64,000 nt of DNA from Myotis daubentonii (Eukaryota; Chordata; Mammalia; Chiroptera; Vespertilionidae), in the NCBI RefSeq assembly GCF_963259705.1, contig NC_081844.1:105922671-105986670 (forward strand). The letters run 5' to 3'. The position numbers and the translations under genes were made by a program. The notes under the pieces were generated by a model, which saw only the letters and a list, made by a program, of their open reading frames with translations, was not told the DNA's origin and ran no database searches. Shown here piece after piece: positions 1-11,395 of this stretch; position 1 is the stretch's first letter, and each line of letters starts with the position of its first letter.

Positions 1-85
1 CCAAGGAGAGAGGCCTCAGAGGAAACCAGCCTTCTTGATCTTGATCACCTCAGACTTCCAGCCTCCAGAACTGGGAGGAAATGAA
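1..85 (+). repeat. MLT1-type LTR fragment (3' part)
   Basis: The first 85 bases read like the 3' end of an MLT1 (ERVL-MaLR) LTR: an 'aaggagagaggcctcagag' segment, then 'gacttccagcctccagaact'. The element is cut by the window edge. It is an old, non-coding mammalian LTR remnant; the subfamily was not determined. Confidence 0.6.
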
Positions 86-1095
86 GTCCTGCTGGTTCAG
101 GCCCCCAGTCTGCGGGGCTCTGTTATGGCTGCCTCGGCAAACCAGCACGGCTTCCCTCTCAGGCAGACGCGTCTCACACAGCCACAGTGCGGCCCCTGCA
201 GCCCCAGGCATACCCCAGCTCAGCACCCTCAGTAGAAAGAGTCTCTTTCCCTCACAAGACTAACGAGAGTCCCAGGACGGAGTTTCATTGGCCTGACTTG
301 GGTCACATGTACACTCCTGAGCCAATCCCTGTGGCCAGGGGCGTGGAAGAGGCTGATGGGCCAGACCCTGAGTCACGTGCCCACCTCTGAGGTCTAGCGG
401 GAGGCCCCCAAACCACATGGCCTGAGAGCAAGGGTGGGCGGCCGTCCCCTGGGGAGGATCAGGGCCAGCAGGTGAAACAGCAGGTATCCATTCTGCTTGC
501 TCTAACCCACCCAACAATCCATTCTCCACTCAGCTCCCCGAGAGCTCCGACTCCATTTAAAACCAGACATATCATCCCCTCCCGCAATCAAGTTTCCTTA
601 TCCAGCCCTGCCTGCCTCTCCTTCGCTTCCCCTCTCAGGACACACCCACCCCGGCAGCTCTTGGCACGTGGCAGGCACCCTCAACCTTGAGGCCTTAGGG
701 CGCCTCTTCCTCTACTTCAAAAACTCCCCTCCTTCCTCTTCAAAACCCAGATTTTTAAAATCCCTCTCTGGGACACTCTCCCTGCTGAGGCAGACCCACC
801 TCGTTTCTGAAGATGAGCCGGAGACAGGCTGTCTCGGTGCAAACCCCTTTGCTGGGTGACCTCAGGGAAGCGACATTTCTGTGCCTCCATCTGCCCAGGC
901 CCTCACTCCTGGGATTGTGGACAGAAACAAACAACTTCATACGTCGGAAGCACTTGGAACAGCGCCTGGTACATGGAGGACGCCTAATGAGTGCTAACTA
1001 CAATCACGTGGCTGGACACACCCTACGGGGAGCCCCTGGGAGCCTCAGCCCTCCTCAGACGACGGGGTGCCTATTCCTATTCGTCCCCGTGGGTC
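86..1095. other. GC-rich intergenic DNA, nothing recognised
   Basis: No exon with plausible borders and no repeat family I can name. Short open frames here have no recognisable domain and overlap in several frames, as expected by chance in GC-rich DNA. Confidence 0.5.
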
Positions 1096-2928
1096 CCTGG
1101 GACTGGGCAGGTGTGCCATGTCCCCAGCACGGAGAAGGTCTTCTGCCCTGGGACTGGGCAGGTGTGCCGTGTCCCCAGCACGGAGAAGGTCTTCTGCCCC
1201 GGGACTGGGCAGGTGTGCCGTGTCCCCAGCACAGAGAAGGTCTTCTCCCCTGGGACTGGGCAGGTGTGCCGTGTCCCCAGCACAGAGAAGGTCTATCCCC
1301 TGGGACTGGGCAGGTGTGCCGTGTCCCCAGCACAGAGAAGGTCTTCTGCCCCGGGACTGGGCAGGTGTGCCGTGTCCCCAGCACGGAGAAGGTCTTCTCC
1401 CCAGGACTGGGCAGGTGTGCCGTGTCCCCAGCACGGAGAAGGTCTTCTCCCCCGGGACTGGGCAGGTGTGCCGTGTCCCCAGCACGGAGAAGGTCTTCTC
1501 CCCCGGGACTGGGCAGGTGTGCCGTGTCCCCAGCACGGAGAAGGTCTTCTGCCCCGGGACTGGGCAGGTGTGCCGTGTCCCCAGCACGGAGAAGGTCTTC
1601 TCCCCCGGGACTGGGCAGGTGTGCCGTGTCCCCAGCACGGAGAAGGTCTTCTGCCCTGGGACTGGGCAGGTGTGCCGTGTCCCCAGCACGGAGAAGGTCT
1701 TCTCCCCCGGGACTGGGCAGGTGTGCCGTGTCCCCAGCACGGAGAAGGTCTTCTGCCCCGGGACTGGGCAGGTGTGCCGTGTCCCCAGCACGGAGAAGGT
1801 CTTCTCCCCCGGGACTGGGCAGGTGTGCCGTGTCCCCAGCACGGAGAAGGTCTTCTGCCCTGGGACTGGGCAGGTGTGCCGTGTCCCCAGCACAGAGAAG
1901 GTCTTCTCCCCTGGGACTGGGCAGGTGTGCCGTGTCCCCAGCACGGAGAAGGTCTTCTGCCCTGGGACTGGGCAGGTGTGCCGTGTCCCCAGCACGGAGA
2001 AGGTCTTCTGCCCCGGGACTGGGCAGGTGTGCCGTGTCCCCAGCACGGAGAAGGTCTTCTCCCCTGGGACTGGGTAGGTGTGCCGTGTCCCCAGCACGGA
2101 GAAGGTCTTCTCCCCTGGGACTGGGTAGGTGTGCCGTGTCCCCAGCACGGAGAAGGTCTTCTGCCCTGGGACTGGGCAGGTGTGCCGTGTCCCCAGCACG
2201 GAGAAGGTCTTCTCCCCTGGGACTGGGCAGGTGTGCCGTGTCCCCAGCACGGAGACGGTCTTCTGCCCCGGGACTGGGCAGGTGTGCCGTGTCCCCAGCA
2301 CAGAGAAGGTCTTCTGCCCCGGGACTGGGCAGGTGTGCCGTGTCCCCAGCACGGAGAAGGTCTTCTGCCCCGGGACTGGGCAGGTGTGCCGTGTCCCCAG
2401 CACGGAGAAGGTCTTCTGCCCCGGGACTGGGCAGGTGTGCCGTGTCCCCAGCACGGAGAAGGTCTTCTGCCCCGGGACTGGGCAGGTGTGCCGTGTCCCC
2501 AGCACGGAGAAGGTCTTCTGCCCTGGGACTGGGCAGGTGTGCCGTGTCCCCAGCACGGAGAAGGTCTTCTCCCCCGGGACTGGGCAGGTGTGCCGTGTCC
2601 CCAGCACGGAGAAGGTCTTCTGCCCTGGGACTGGGCAGGTGTGCCGTGTCCCCAGCACGGAGAAGGTCTTCTGCCCTGGGACTGGGCAGGTGTGCCGTGT
2701 CCCCAGCACGGAGAAGGTCTTCTCCCCCGGGACTGGGCAGGTGTGCCGTGTCCCCAGCACGGAGAAGGTCTTCTGCCCTGGGACTGGGCAGGTGTGCCGT
2801 GTCCCCAGCACGGAGAAGGTCTTCTGCCCTGGGACTGGGCAGGTGTGCCGTGTCCCCAGCACAGAGAAGGTCTTCTCCCCCGGGACTGGGCAGGTGTGCC
2901 GTGTCCCCAGCACGGAGAAGGTCTTCTG
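1096..2928. repeat. 51-bp minisatellite, 36 tandem units
   Basis: A head-to-tail array with a 51-bp period runs from the first 'gggactgggcaggtgtgcc' to the last 'gagaaggtcttct' before unique DNA. I count 36 units. Most units differ at only three sites: cacGgag/cacAgag, cttctGccc/cttctCccc, and cccC/cccT before the ggg. The left edge is more diverged: a 'ccatg' variant in unit 1, and 1-bp deletions in unit 4 (near 1294) and unit 6 (near 1400). Units 19 and 20 are each followed by a 'gggtagg' variant. The unit contains GGGCAGG, close to the classical hypervariable minisatellite core. As 51 is divisible by 3 and the unit lacks stops in several frames, it creates long meaningless open frames on both strands. 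Confidence 0.97.
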
Positions 2929-4270
2929 AATTTCAAAGCTCTGGATGCAGACGTGAGTGAGGGAGCAAGGGAGCGAGCGAGTGAATGCACACGGAGGAAG
3001 ATCCTCACACAACGGAACGCCATCCTCCCTCCTGCGCAAACCACCACCTGTCCCTGGAATGAATGGGGCTCCCCTCTGAGCCAACCCGGCCCGTTCCCTC
3101 TCCAAGCCCTTTTTCCTCCCACCCCCTCCTCCTGCTTCCGTCAGACGAAGTTCAAGTGCAAACTACCAGGAAAACCCAAGAACGTTCGTCGGATAAATCA
3201 CCCGATTGCTAACCGAGTCCGCCCGTCCCCCGTTAACCACTGTTTTCCCTGCGAAAAGCAAACACGCCTCCTCCCACCCCCGGACAGCGAGGCCATTAAG
3301 CCCCGGAAGGGTGTGGCTCCACGGCAGCCCAGAAGCAACCTGACAGTGGAGAAGTACGGTGGACGCGGTGACTCAGTGGTCCTCAGACAGCCAACACGCG
3401 TGCTGTCCTGGCGGAACCGGTCCTCTCCCCCGTTTGTCTTCGCAGATCAGATGGGCGGACCCCCCGAAGACACCTGGACAGGTTTGAGGGCTTAGTGTTC
3501 CCCCAGGTGAGTTTCTCCCTGACCCGCCCCCTTCCCAGGAAGCTGGGCCTGGAGGTGCCAGGGGTGCTGCCCCGGCAGGTGAGCCTGAACAGCGCCCCCT
3601 GGAGGAAGGCCGAAGAGGCGCTGAGAAACCCGGGAGCAGGGCCCCCAGCACTTGGGCGACACATTTGGCTCCGGCTCCTGGCAGCGAAGGCAGAAAGAGA
3701 AACACTTCGGGTTGCATAGTTTTCATTTTCCGACAACAGAAAGCATGTTCAAACCTCGGCAGAGACAACATTTGTGCTGGAACCAGGCTCCGGCTGGAAT
3801 GTACTAGGTCGCTGCAGGGATAAAGGACACTGGGTGACAGGGCGGCGAGCCCGGCAGCTGCGGTTTCATTTGTCCCCACAGGGGGTTCCTTCACTCGCAG
3901 AGCAAACACCTGCTGAGCCCACCTGGGGGGATCCAGGGCCACAGAGAGGCCATGACACACTCCCTGCTGCCCTGGGCGTCCGGGTCTCTCCCTCCACCCC
4001 AGCCCTGAGCGGGCCCACTCCTCCGGCGTCACCTCCATCCACCCATCAGGAGCAGCCAGGACAGTGCTGGGACGCGATTGCACTTCCTGCCTCACTTCCG
4101 GAACGTAGGCACTGGGAGAGAAGACGGGGCCGGAGCAGCCCACGCACCTAGCTGCTCCCCACCCCCAGCAGCCAGGCTCTCTGTTACCAATGCTAACTGA
4201 ACCCCCGTCTGGTAGGATGTGCCCAGCCCTAGGGGACACAAGATGGATCTAAGCAAGCCAGGGTGCCCCC
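2929..4270. other. Intergenic DNA, nothing recognised
   Basis: GC-rich unique sequence. Open frames reach about 290 codons on the minus strand (3373-4239) but show no domain and run across GC-rich DNA in several frames at once. No exon, promoter or named repeat can be supported. Confidence 0.45.
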
Positions 4271-4279
4271 AGCCCCCTG

Positions 4280-4570
4280 TATTTTATTAAATACTCACTT
4301 TCCCATCCCTTGTAGGTAAGGCTGGTCATGTGACCTACTTCTGGTCAAAGAGATGCGTGCAAATCTCCCTAAGAAATGGAAAGCCCCTCCCTACTTCCTG
4401 CCTTGACCATCGTGAAGACGTGATGCTCGGAGCTCTGTCAGCCACCTTGCGACTCTGAGGTGACAAGGCTGGGTTCTTAAAGGAACAGGTGGAGGATGGC
4501 AGCATAAAGAGCGAGTCCTTGATGTTGACTTTGACTCACTGAATCAACCTGGGACATAGAGCTATGCCTG
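4280..4570 (+). repeat. Old interspersed repeat, family not named
   Basis: The segment has the texture of an ancient dispersed mammalian repeat ('ggtcatgtgacctacttctggtcaaagagatg', here abbreviated as a motif near 4325-4355), a phrase common in old LTR or DNA-transposon relics. I cannot name the family with confidence. Confidence 0.3.
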
Positions 4571-5027
4571 CAGACATCTAGTACAAGACACCTTTACTGC
4601 GTACATGCCTGCAAGCAATAGAATCTACATCCTGAATCCATCCCAACTTAACACAACAGGTATAAACACAACACATGAAAGTTCAGTCCTGGAGCGACCA
4701 CGGGAGGTTGTGAAAAGAAGGTCTGCGTTCAAGTACAAGGACCCTGGCCTTCATCTTGGGTTCGAACGTGTACCTGCCAAGCACTCTTGGGAAGTCATGC
4801 CTCCCTCTCGAAGCCCGTGTCCTCCCTGGGCTGCTGTAAAGATGACAGGGAGACCGGATGGGAAAGTGCCGGACACACGTCCTGTCTGCCCACCGCCCGC
4901 CTGTCTTGCTCGCTCCACTTCCCCTCGCAGGCAGAGGCACGTGGTAGGCGTGCAACGAACTGCTGTTGAACAAAGGGGTCGATTCCTTCCCTTCCCTCTG
5001 GTGCGGTGAGGTTTCCGTGGCAGGTTG

Positions 5028-5385
5028 GTTTGCTAGGGCCGCCATCATTAAGCACCACAGACTGGGCGGCTGAAACCACGCAAGTCCGTTTTCTCACAGC
5101 TCTGGAGGCTGGACGGCCGAAGTCAAGGTGTTAGCGGGTTCGTTTCTTCCGAGGCCCTTTCCTTGACTTGCGCGTGGTCTTCCTTCTGTGGGCTTGCAAG
5201 CCTGCCCCTCTGTGTGTCCAAGTTTCCTTTTCTTACAAGGACACTGGTCATTGGAATAAGGTCCCCGTTTTAACGTAGCCACCTCGTTAAAGATCCCGTC
5301 TCCAAATACAGTCCCCTTCTTAGATACGGGGGTCAGGGCTGGAGCACTGAATCTGGGGAGAGGGGACACAATTCACCCATAACAA
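5028..5385 (-). repeat. MLT1-type LTR, reverse orientation
   Basis: On the minus strand this reads as a nearly complete MLT1 LTR: 'tgtgtcccctctccccaga' at its 5' side, the 'ctgtatttggagacgggatc' segment, 'ttccaatgaccagtgtcctt', and the 'cagcctccagagctgtgaga' and 'cagcccagtctgtggtgctt' type segments at its 3' side. It is a non-coding ERVL-MaLR solo LTR. Subfamily not assigned. Confidence 0.75.
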
Positions 5386-5569
5386 TTGGTTATTTGCCCA
5401 ATGTGCTCCACGGGCTCCCGCTGGATGTTTCCTCCGCTCTCTGCAGGTCACCTGGGCCCTTTGGGGTGTTTGATGGAGATTATTTTGATAAATCTTATAA
5501 CATTCACGTGACGAACTCCAGAACAGCCCTTTTTTGCTTTTTCCCGTGTCTATGATCTCACTGCCTCCT

Positions 5570-5670
5570 CGGTGGTGATCTTATTTCCCATGCGAGGAAA
5601 CAAACGCTTAGCAAGGTCACCTGACTTCCCCAAGGTCATTTGCTAATCGATGGATCAAAGGACAAAAGGC
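5570..5670 (-). repeat. MIR fragment
   Basis: The reverse complement of the MIR core is visible: 'gaggaaacaaacgcttagca' followed by 'cttccccaaggtcatttgct'. An ancient tRNA-derived SINE remnant. Confidence 0.6.
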
Positions 5671-5699
5671 TTCTGACCATGACCTCTGGCCTCTCCACA

Positions 5700-7260
5700 C
5701 TGCCTGGTGTGTATGTGTGTGTGTGGGCGGGGTGGGGAGAAAGAGGGGAGCAAGGGGTGGGTGATGGCAGGGACCCCAGGCCTCTCCTCCCAGGAAGCTC
5801 TTCTCTGTGGCTGCCTCTGCCATCTCCCACCCCCCTCCCCCCGCCCCCCGCCCCGCCCTTCACGTCACGCTCCAACCATATGCTTCCCAGCACTGTCCTC
5901 TCATTTTGACGGACCGCGCCTCTGCGAGAAGGCCCTTCCCTACATCCTCCCAGTCTTCACGATCCCCCAGCATTGCCTCCACCCCTTTCCCTGCCATCTC
6001 CCTGCACCATCCTGACCTCGAGGAGTTAACGCTGCCCAGCTCCTGAGGCCCCTGCAGGCCAGGAGCATTCCTGTTGCTCTGTGCCCTCGGCCCAGGCAGG
6101 ACAGGGCTTGGCAGAGCCTCGCTGCCCCGGAACATGGCTCTGAACTGACCCCGAGCCCTGGAGGCGGGCGGCAGAGGGCATGTCCTGGAAGGATATTTCC
6201 TAGAGATTGGGGGACGGGAGAGAGAGGGCTGGGCCGAGGCTGTGGGGAGGGCGTAGGGATGCAGAAGGACTGCAGTGCCGTGGTCTCCAGGAGGGAGGGG
6301 ACTCAGGGAGCCCACAGACCTACCCTCCTAGACAAGCAGGAAGCGGGCGCCAGGTCCTGTCTTGGAGCCACAGGAGGGGGTGTCCACACCTGAGCCTCCC
6401 ATGTGCGACTTCCTTGCCCAGGAAAGGGGGGACGCTTCCTAGTACTTTCCTGCCAAGAGGCCTCGCTAGCTTTTGGTAGAGAAATAATGACATCCAGTGG
6501 ACAGCCGCGTCATCCTCAGACTCGGAGTGGCCTCCAGCCGGGGAGGAGCAGGGCTGGAGCAGGGAGCCGTGGACGGAGCCCCGGGACGGTCAGCTCTCAG
6601 CCTGGCCCCGCCTCCGAGCTGTGTGCCCTGGTAGGCTGGTCACTGCCCTCCAGGGGCCGGTTTCCTCCAGGAAAGTGGAGGGATTCCAAAAGCCTTTTTT
6701 TTAAGCAGACAAGGGTTCTCCTCTGATCAGAACTTGGGTTGCGTGCTCAAAGGAGGTTCGAGGCACTGCTGCTACCAACTAGAAGTAAGTGTTAGGATCA
6801 GACAGCCCAGGGTCCGAGGGCCGACTCCCACCTGAATGACCGAAGCCAGTCACCACCTCCCCGAGCACTTAGTTCTGCAGAAGACAACCCCAGGCTGTGG
6901 CCAGCGGGAAACCCTACCATGGGCACACGGGCGACAGCTTTCCTGGAATACGTGAAAGCGACGTGTCCCCGCGCCAGGGGCACAGGGGGGCTGTGCTGGC
7001 TGTCACCCTGAGGAAACAGGAGACAGCCAGGCCCCCGGCGCCCCTGAGTGGCTCCAGCAGGCCTCTGCCGCCTCCAGGGGCTCCAGGGTCCGCGCCAGCT
7101 GCAGGGCAAGGCCACCCGCGGGTAGCAGAGTCACCAGCTGGAGAGAAGTGGCCAGACGCTGGGAGAGGGGCGGACCTGCCCCCAGCACCACCACCAGGAC
7201 CTGGGACAGACTGGTTTGTTATCCCAATGCACAAAGCTGAGCCCTGTCCTGGAGCGAAAG
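5700..7260. other. GC-rich intergenic DNA with short TG tract
   Basis: A short (TG)n stretch lies near 5707-5727 and a C-rich run near 5828-5857. Apart from these I see no named repeat or exon. Open frames on both strands are short and overlap one another. Confidence 0.4.
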
Positions 7261-7268
7261 GTCTAGAG

Positions 7269-7513
7269 CAGTGGTCGGCAAACTGCGGCTTGGCAAACCG
7301 CGGCTCGCGAGCCACATGTGGCTCTTTGGCCCCTTGAGTGTGGCTCTTCCACAAAATACCGGCTCTTCCACAAAATACCGACATCTGCGCATGGGCCACG
7401 AAGTTTCAATTGCACTGTACGTGTGCGCCCACACGTGGTATTTTGTGGAAGAGCCACACTGAATGGGGCTAAAGAGCCGCATGTGGCTCGCGAAGCGCGG
7501 TTTGCCGACCCGG
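7269..7513. mobile_element. Non-autonomous hAT element, CAGTGGTCGGCAAACT family
   Basis: The left end is 'cagtggtcggcaaactgcgg' and the right end is its inverted form ('gcggtttgccgacccgg'). Flanks are 8 bp and nearly identical: gtctagag (7261-7268) and gactagag (7514-7521), which fits a hAT target duplication. About 245 bp, no transposase. An 18-bp internal segment ('ggctcttccacaaaatacc') is tandemly duplicated near 7342-7379. A second copy with the same termini lies at 36861. Confidence 0.85.
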
Positions 7514-7521
7514 GACTAGAG

Positions 7522-9330
7522 TGAGGGGTCTGTGGAGGCGGAGAGGTCGCCCGGTCCCAGGAACAGGCTGCATTTCCGCGGGCGAGTCGGAGCCTGGGAA
7601 GTCAGTGCCCCCGATGGAGGCAACGCGCGTGGACCCAGCGGCCCTGAGAGGGGGCCTGCCTCCCGCTCTCCTTCTCTCCGTGGAATTAGCTCCCGATCAC
7701 GCACACAGGCTGCCCGTGAGCGTGTGCGAGGCCCTCGTCCCATTCACGGGCTTCCTGGAGGAGAGGAGACGGAGGGGGGGGGGGGGTCCTGACCCCGAGT
7801 CCAGCCCCAGCCAGGCAGGAGGCACATCCTCAGTACTAAGAACAGTCCTCTGTGATGGCCGCTGACCTGCGAGGGGAGTGTCACCCACCCACCCCTTTCC
7901 CACCCGCAGGGGGAGCGCATCCTGGGCGGATGGTCCCCGGCCACACAGGCCCGAAGGGGACGGGCTGGAGTTCGAACCTGGCCTCTGGCCACTGCCTCCC
8001 AACAGGGACTCGGGGTGCTGCTTGCAAGGCCTCCTGCCCAGGCCTCACAGCGACACAGAACAAGTTAGCCACGAACCCAGTGAGTACTGCAGGCCGCGCC
8101 CGCGCTTCCTGTCGTCGACTCCTCACAAAGTTCCCATCACGGCTCGCCCCGCTCCGCCCCTACCTCCCATCAGGCGGATGAGCAAACTGAGGCCATGAAG
8201 GTTCTGCAGGACTCACGAGGGGCCCCTCCGCTGGTCAGCAGCAGGGCCTGGCCTCAGTCTGCAGGTGCTGATGTCCTCATGCCCAACCACTCCACGATTC
8301 CAGGGGAGGGGTCAAGTGTAGCGGAAGCCGGGTAACACCCCGCCGGGTTACGGGGTCCGTGCCCCAGATCTGCAGGACCCCGCGGAGCCTTTCGGCTGCC
8401 GTCCTCACCATCAGGACCTGGGCCCATCCTTATGCCGTAAACATACGAAGCTCGTTTCTCATCCCTCTGCAATGTTCTGCGACCCTGGACGCGGCCCCCA
8501 CCTCTCCGGCCCTGTGTTCTCACGCATCAGGCGGGCCTGCTGGTCTCACTGCGAATGTGCGATAAGCTGCTGTTTGTATCCCCGATTTCTCTCCTCCCTC
8601 AGCACACCTGTGGGTGCCCCCCACCCCCACCCCCACCCCCACAGCCGGGATTGCAGCCACCGGCGCCCCCTGTCCTGGCTCTCAATGCCAGGCCCCTGCA
8701 ACAGGCCAGAACAGCTGCCTGAGACACACGCTGCCCCGAGCCGGGCCGGGCAGTGCCAGCAGAGAGTTTAAACAAACAGAGCCGGCAGGAGCGAAACGGG
8801 CTGTGGGTTGTGAAGGGCTGTGCCTCGCGCTCCCGGGCTCAGGTTTCCTGATAATCCCGGTGACGGCTCTCCAGAGGAGGATTAGGAGGGGAGGGAAAAC
8901 CGGCCGTGTACCCCAGGCAAGCGCTGCCAAGAAAGTGGCCCCGGATGGTCAATAAACCACAGATGTGGGGGGAGGGGGGGAGGAGAGTGGGGCTCTGGAG
9001 GGAAGGGAAAGGGGGGCTCTGTCCAAGTCTTCACCAGTGAGAGATGGTCCCGCTAAATTTATGGAGAAAGACCGCCCCCACCCGAAACCTCTGGTCAGCA
9101 GCTGGGAGGGCACCTGCCCGGGGACAGGGGGCAGCAGCTCCAATCCCTGGGGCCCTGCAGGGAAAGCATGAGAGCATAAAGGAAACAGAGCACACCCACT
9201 GAGCCACGCAAACGACCCAGCTTCGGCGTGGGGAAGGCAATAGGGAGTGATGGGGACTGTGGCGCTGGGACGGAGCCGCCAGCTCCTGCCACTCTGCCAG
9301 GCAGGAATGCAGGTCAGTGTGGCCAAGCTT
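7522..9330. other. GC-rich intergenic DNA with poly-G and C-rich runs
   Basis: A G-run sits near 7776-7786 and a CCCCCA-type run near 8620-8641. A weak MIR-like piece ('gatgagcaaactgaggccat') lies near 8176-8200. No gene is supported. Confidence 0.4.
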
Positions 9331-9334
9331 GGGA

Positions 9335-9525
9335 TTTTTTTTTTTTTTTCAAGAGAAGTAGAAAAGAACGGATTTTATTTTTTAATGGGTAGGTTCCCAA
9401 TTTGTAAACATTGACACCTAATACAAATGTTTTCCGACGTATTATGTAGGCCAAACGAAATACATCCATAAGCCAAATTTGACCGACAGGCCACGGGTTT
9501 GCAGATGCTGGAGCCCTGTGCCCTG
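9335..9525 (-). repeat. Old hAT-Charlie-like remnant
   Basis: The stretch ends in 'ggccacgggtttgcagatgctg' and contains 'gtaggccaaacgaaatacat'. This resembles the 'gccaaa...ggcccacgggtttgcaa' ends of old MER-type Charlie elements. It begins next to a T-run at 9335-9349. The family is not certain. Confidence 0.35.
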
Positions 9526-9662
9526 GTAAAGGCAATGGGGTGCCTGGATTCACACCCCACCTCTCCCACCTGCCGGTGGCCTTACCGCCCCAAGGCTCAG
9601 TGCTTCCTCCGAGCACGACCGCACCATCTCCTCCTCCCAAGGGCATGGTACATACTCTAAAG

Positions 9663-9969
9663 CAGCGGTTCTCAACCTTCCTAATGCCGCGACCCTTTCA
9701 TACAGCTCCTCATGTTGTGGTGACCCCCAACCATCAAATTATTTTCGTTGCTACTTCATAACTGTAATGTTGCTACTGTTATGAATCGTACTGTCAATAT
9801 CTGATATGCAGGATGTATTTTCATTGTTACAAATTGAACATAAAGCATAGTGATTAATCACAAAAACAATATGTAATTATATATGTGTTTTCCGATGGTC
9901 TTAGGCGACCCCTGTGAAAGGGTCGTTCGACCCCCAAAGGGGTCGTGACCCACAGGTTGAGAACCGCTG
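9663..9969 (+). mobile_element. SPIN-type non-autonomous hAT transposon, 307-bp form
   Basis: The terminal inverted repeats are 'cagcggttctcaacctt' and 'aggttgagaaccgctg', flanked by a perfect 8-bp duplication ctctaaag (9655-9662 and 9970-9977). The interior carries the characteristic 'cgacccctgtgaaagggtcg' and 'taatgttgctactgttatga' segments of SPIN elements, a hAT group reported as horizontally transferred among tetrapods, including vespertilionid bats. There is no transposase frame. This is the longest of three copies in the window. Confidence 0.92.
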
Positions 9970-10013
9970 CTCTAAAGCCTTTCACGGCCCTTTAGTCAAG
10001 TCTGCTTAGAGCA

Positions 10014-10180
10014 GTGGCTCTCAGCCGGGGCCGTGTGCCGCCAGAGGGTATTGGGCAATGTCTGGAGGCAGTTCTGGTTGTCACAGTGGGGCAGGGGCAA
10101 GGGAGCCTGTGCCACTGCTCTAGTGAGTCAGGGCCAGGAGGCTGCCACGCACGGGACAGGCTCCCCTCCTGGCAAGACGC
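10014..10180 (+). repeat. MER5A-like hAT-Charlie fragment
   Basis: 'cagtggctctcagccggggc', then 'ggcaatgtctggaggcagtt' and 'ggttgtcaca', match the 5' part of MER5A. The 3' half is lost or too diverged to follow. Confidence 0.7.
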
Positions 10181-11167
10181 GATCCCACCCGAACGCCAAC
10201 AAGAGAGGCTGAGACACCCAGAAGGAATACATCATCCCATGTTTTACTCCTCCAGCCCCTTCTTTTGCAGCCATCGCTTCCCTGGGGTCTGAAAGTACAT
10301 CACACTCGAGACCAGACCTAAGCTGTTCGGGAACTTCATATACTTCATTCTCTTGGAGGAGGCAACGCTGTGTCTCCAGCACAGTTCAGGGAAGCTGCCC
10401 AAAGGTTATACATGGGCTCTGCGTGAGCCCCTCCTGGGTCTGCAGCCGCCTCCCATCACCATAACAACCACAGCCCATCACTAGGGGACCAACGGGAAGA
10501 GCAGGCAACCTGCCTGCAGATAAGCAGTCCCCTCCAGTGACACGTGCATGGCCTCCCACGTCCAGGAAAAATGGATCAGATACATAGGCAAATCACATCA
10601 AACTCGTATGTGCAATAAAGGGGGGAGACAGCACCCCCTTTCTGTCTAGGGGAGCATTTCTCACGTGTTGCTCCCCAGAACTCTGGTCCTGTGAGACCCT
10701 CATGGGGGGGAAAATGATTCCAAGGTCAAACGCAAATGCCTCCATTACTTAACAGCACGCAGGAGCACATTAAAGGCTCTGATAAGTCCAGCAGTTAACA
10801 CAAAAGAGCAAAACACACAACAAAACTTGTTTAACTGGTGTTTTAACTGGGTATTTCCAAACTCACTTGATCGTGGAATCCTTTCCCACTTATCTACTTA
10901 CGACACTTATTTAGCGTTCCAGGGAACTATTGTCCTGCAGGGGAACGACAGAAAGAGGAGGAGGAGATGCCAGTGAGATGTAAACTGATGCCGGGGAAAA
11001 CAGGTAATAGTGGAAACAGACCAAAGCCCTTTGGCCAGAGGATTCTGCCTTCAATTTTCCAGTGCGGCTCTTCCTAATGTCATTTGAGCAGCCCTACGTG
11101 TTTATGGCTTCTTCAAAAGTGTCTCTTAAAGGTGGACCACGTGCCAGGCCCTGGGCTAGGTACCAGG
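10181..11167. other. Intergenic DNA, nothing recognised
   Basis: Moderate GC, no open frame of note, and no repeat I can name between the MER5A-like fragment and the second SPIN copy. Confidence 0.4.
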
Positions 11168-11175
11168 CTTTAGAG

Positions 11176-11387
11176 CAGCGGTTCTCAACCTGTGGGTCGC
11201 GACCCCTTGGGCGGTGGAACGACCCTTTCACAGGGGTCGCCTCAGACCATCCTGCATAGCAGATATTTACACGACGATTCATAACAGTAGCAACATGACA
11301 GTTATGAAGTAGCCACGAAAATAATGTTATGGTTGGGTCACAACATGAGGAACTGTATTGAAAGGGCCAGAAGGTTGAGAACCACTG
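11176..11387 (-). mobile_element. SPIN-type hAT transposon, 212-bp deletion form
   Basis: The termini are 'cagcggttctcaacctg' and 'aggttgagaaccactg', flanked by a perfect 8-bp duplication ctttagag (11168-11175 and 11388-11395). It is inverted relative to the copy at 9663 and lacks about 95 bp of that copy's interior. The junction is the same as in the copy at 30936, so both derive from one deleted master. Confidence 0.92.
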
Positions 11388-11395
11388 CTTTAGAG

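Noticed and set aside
1096..2928. CRISPR-like array
   Set aside because: The repeats are contiguous with no unique spacers, and the context is mammalian. It is a minisatellite.
813..3495. Open frames of 600-834 codons on both strands
   Set aside because: They are produced by the 51-bp minisatellite being free of stops in several frames. There is no domain, splice structure or single favoured frame.
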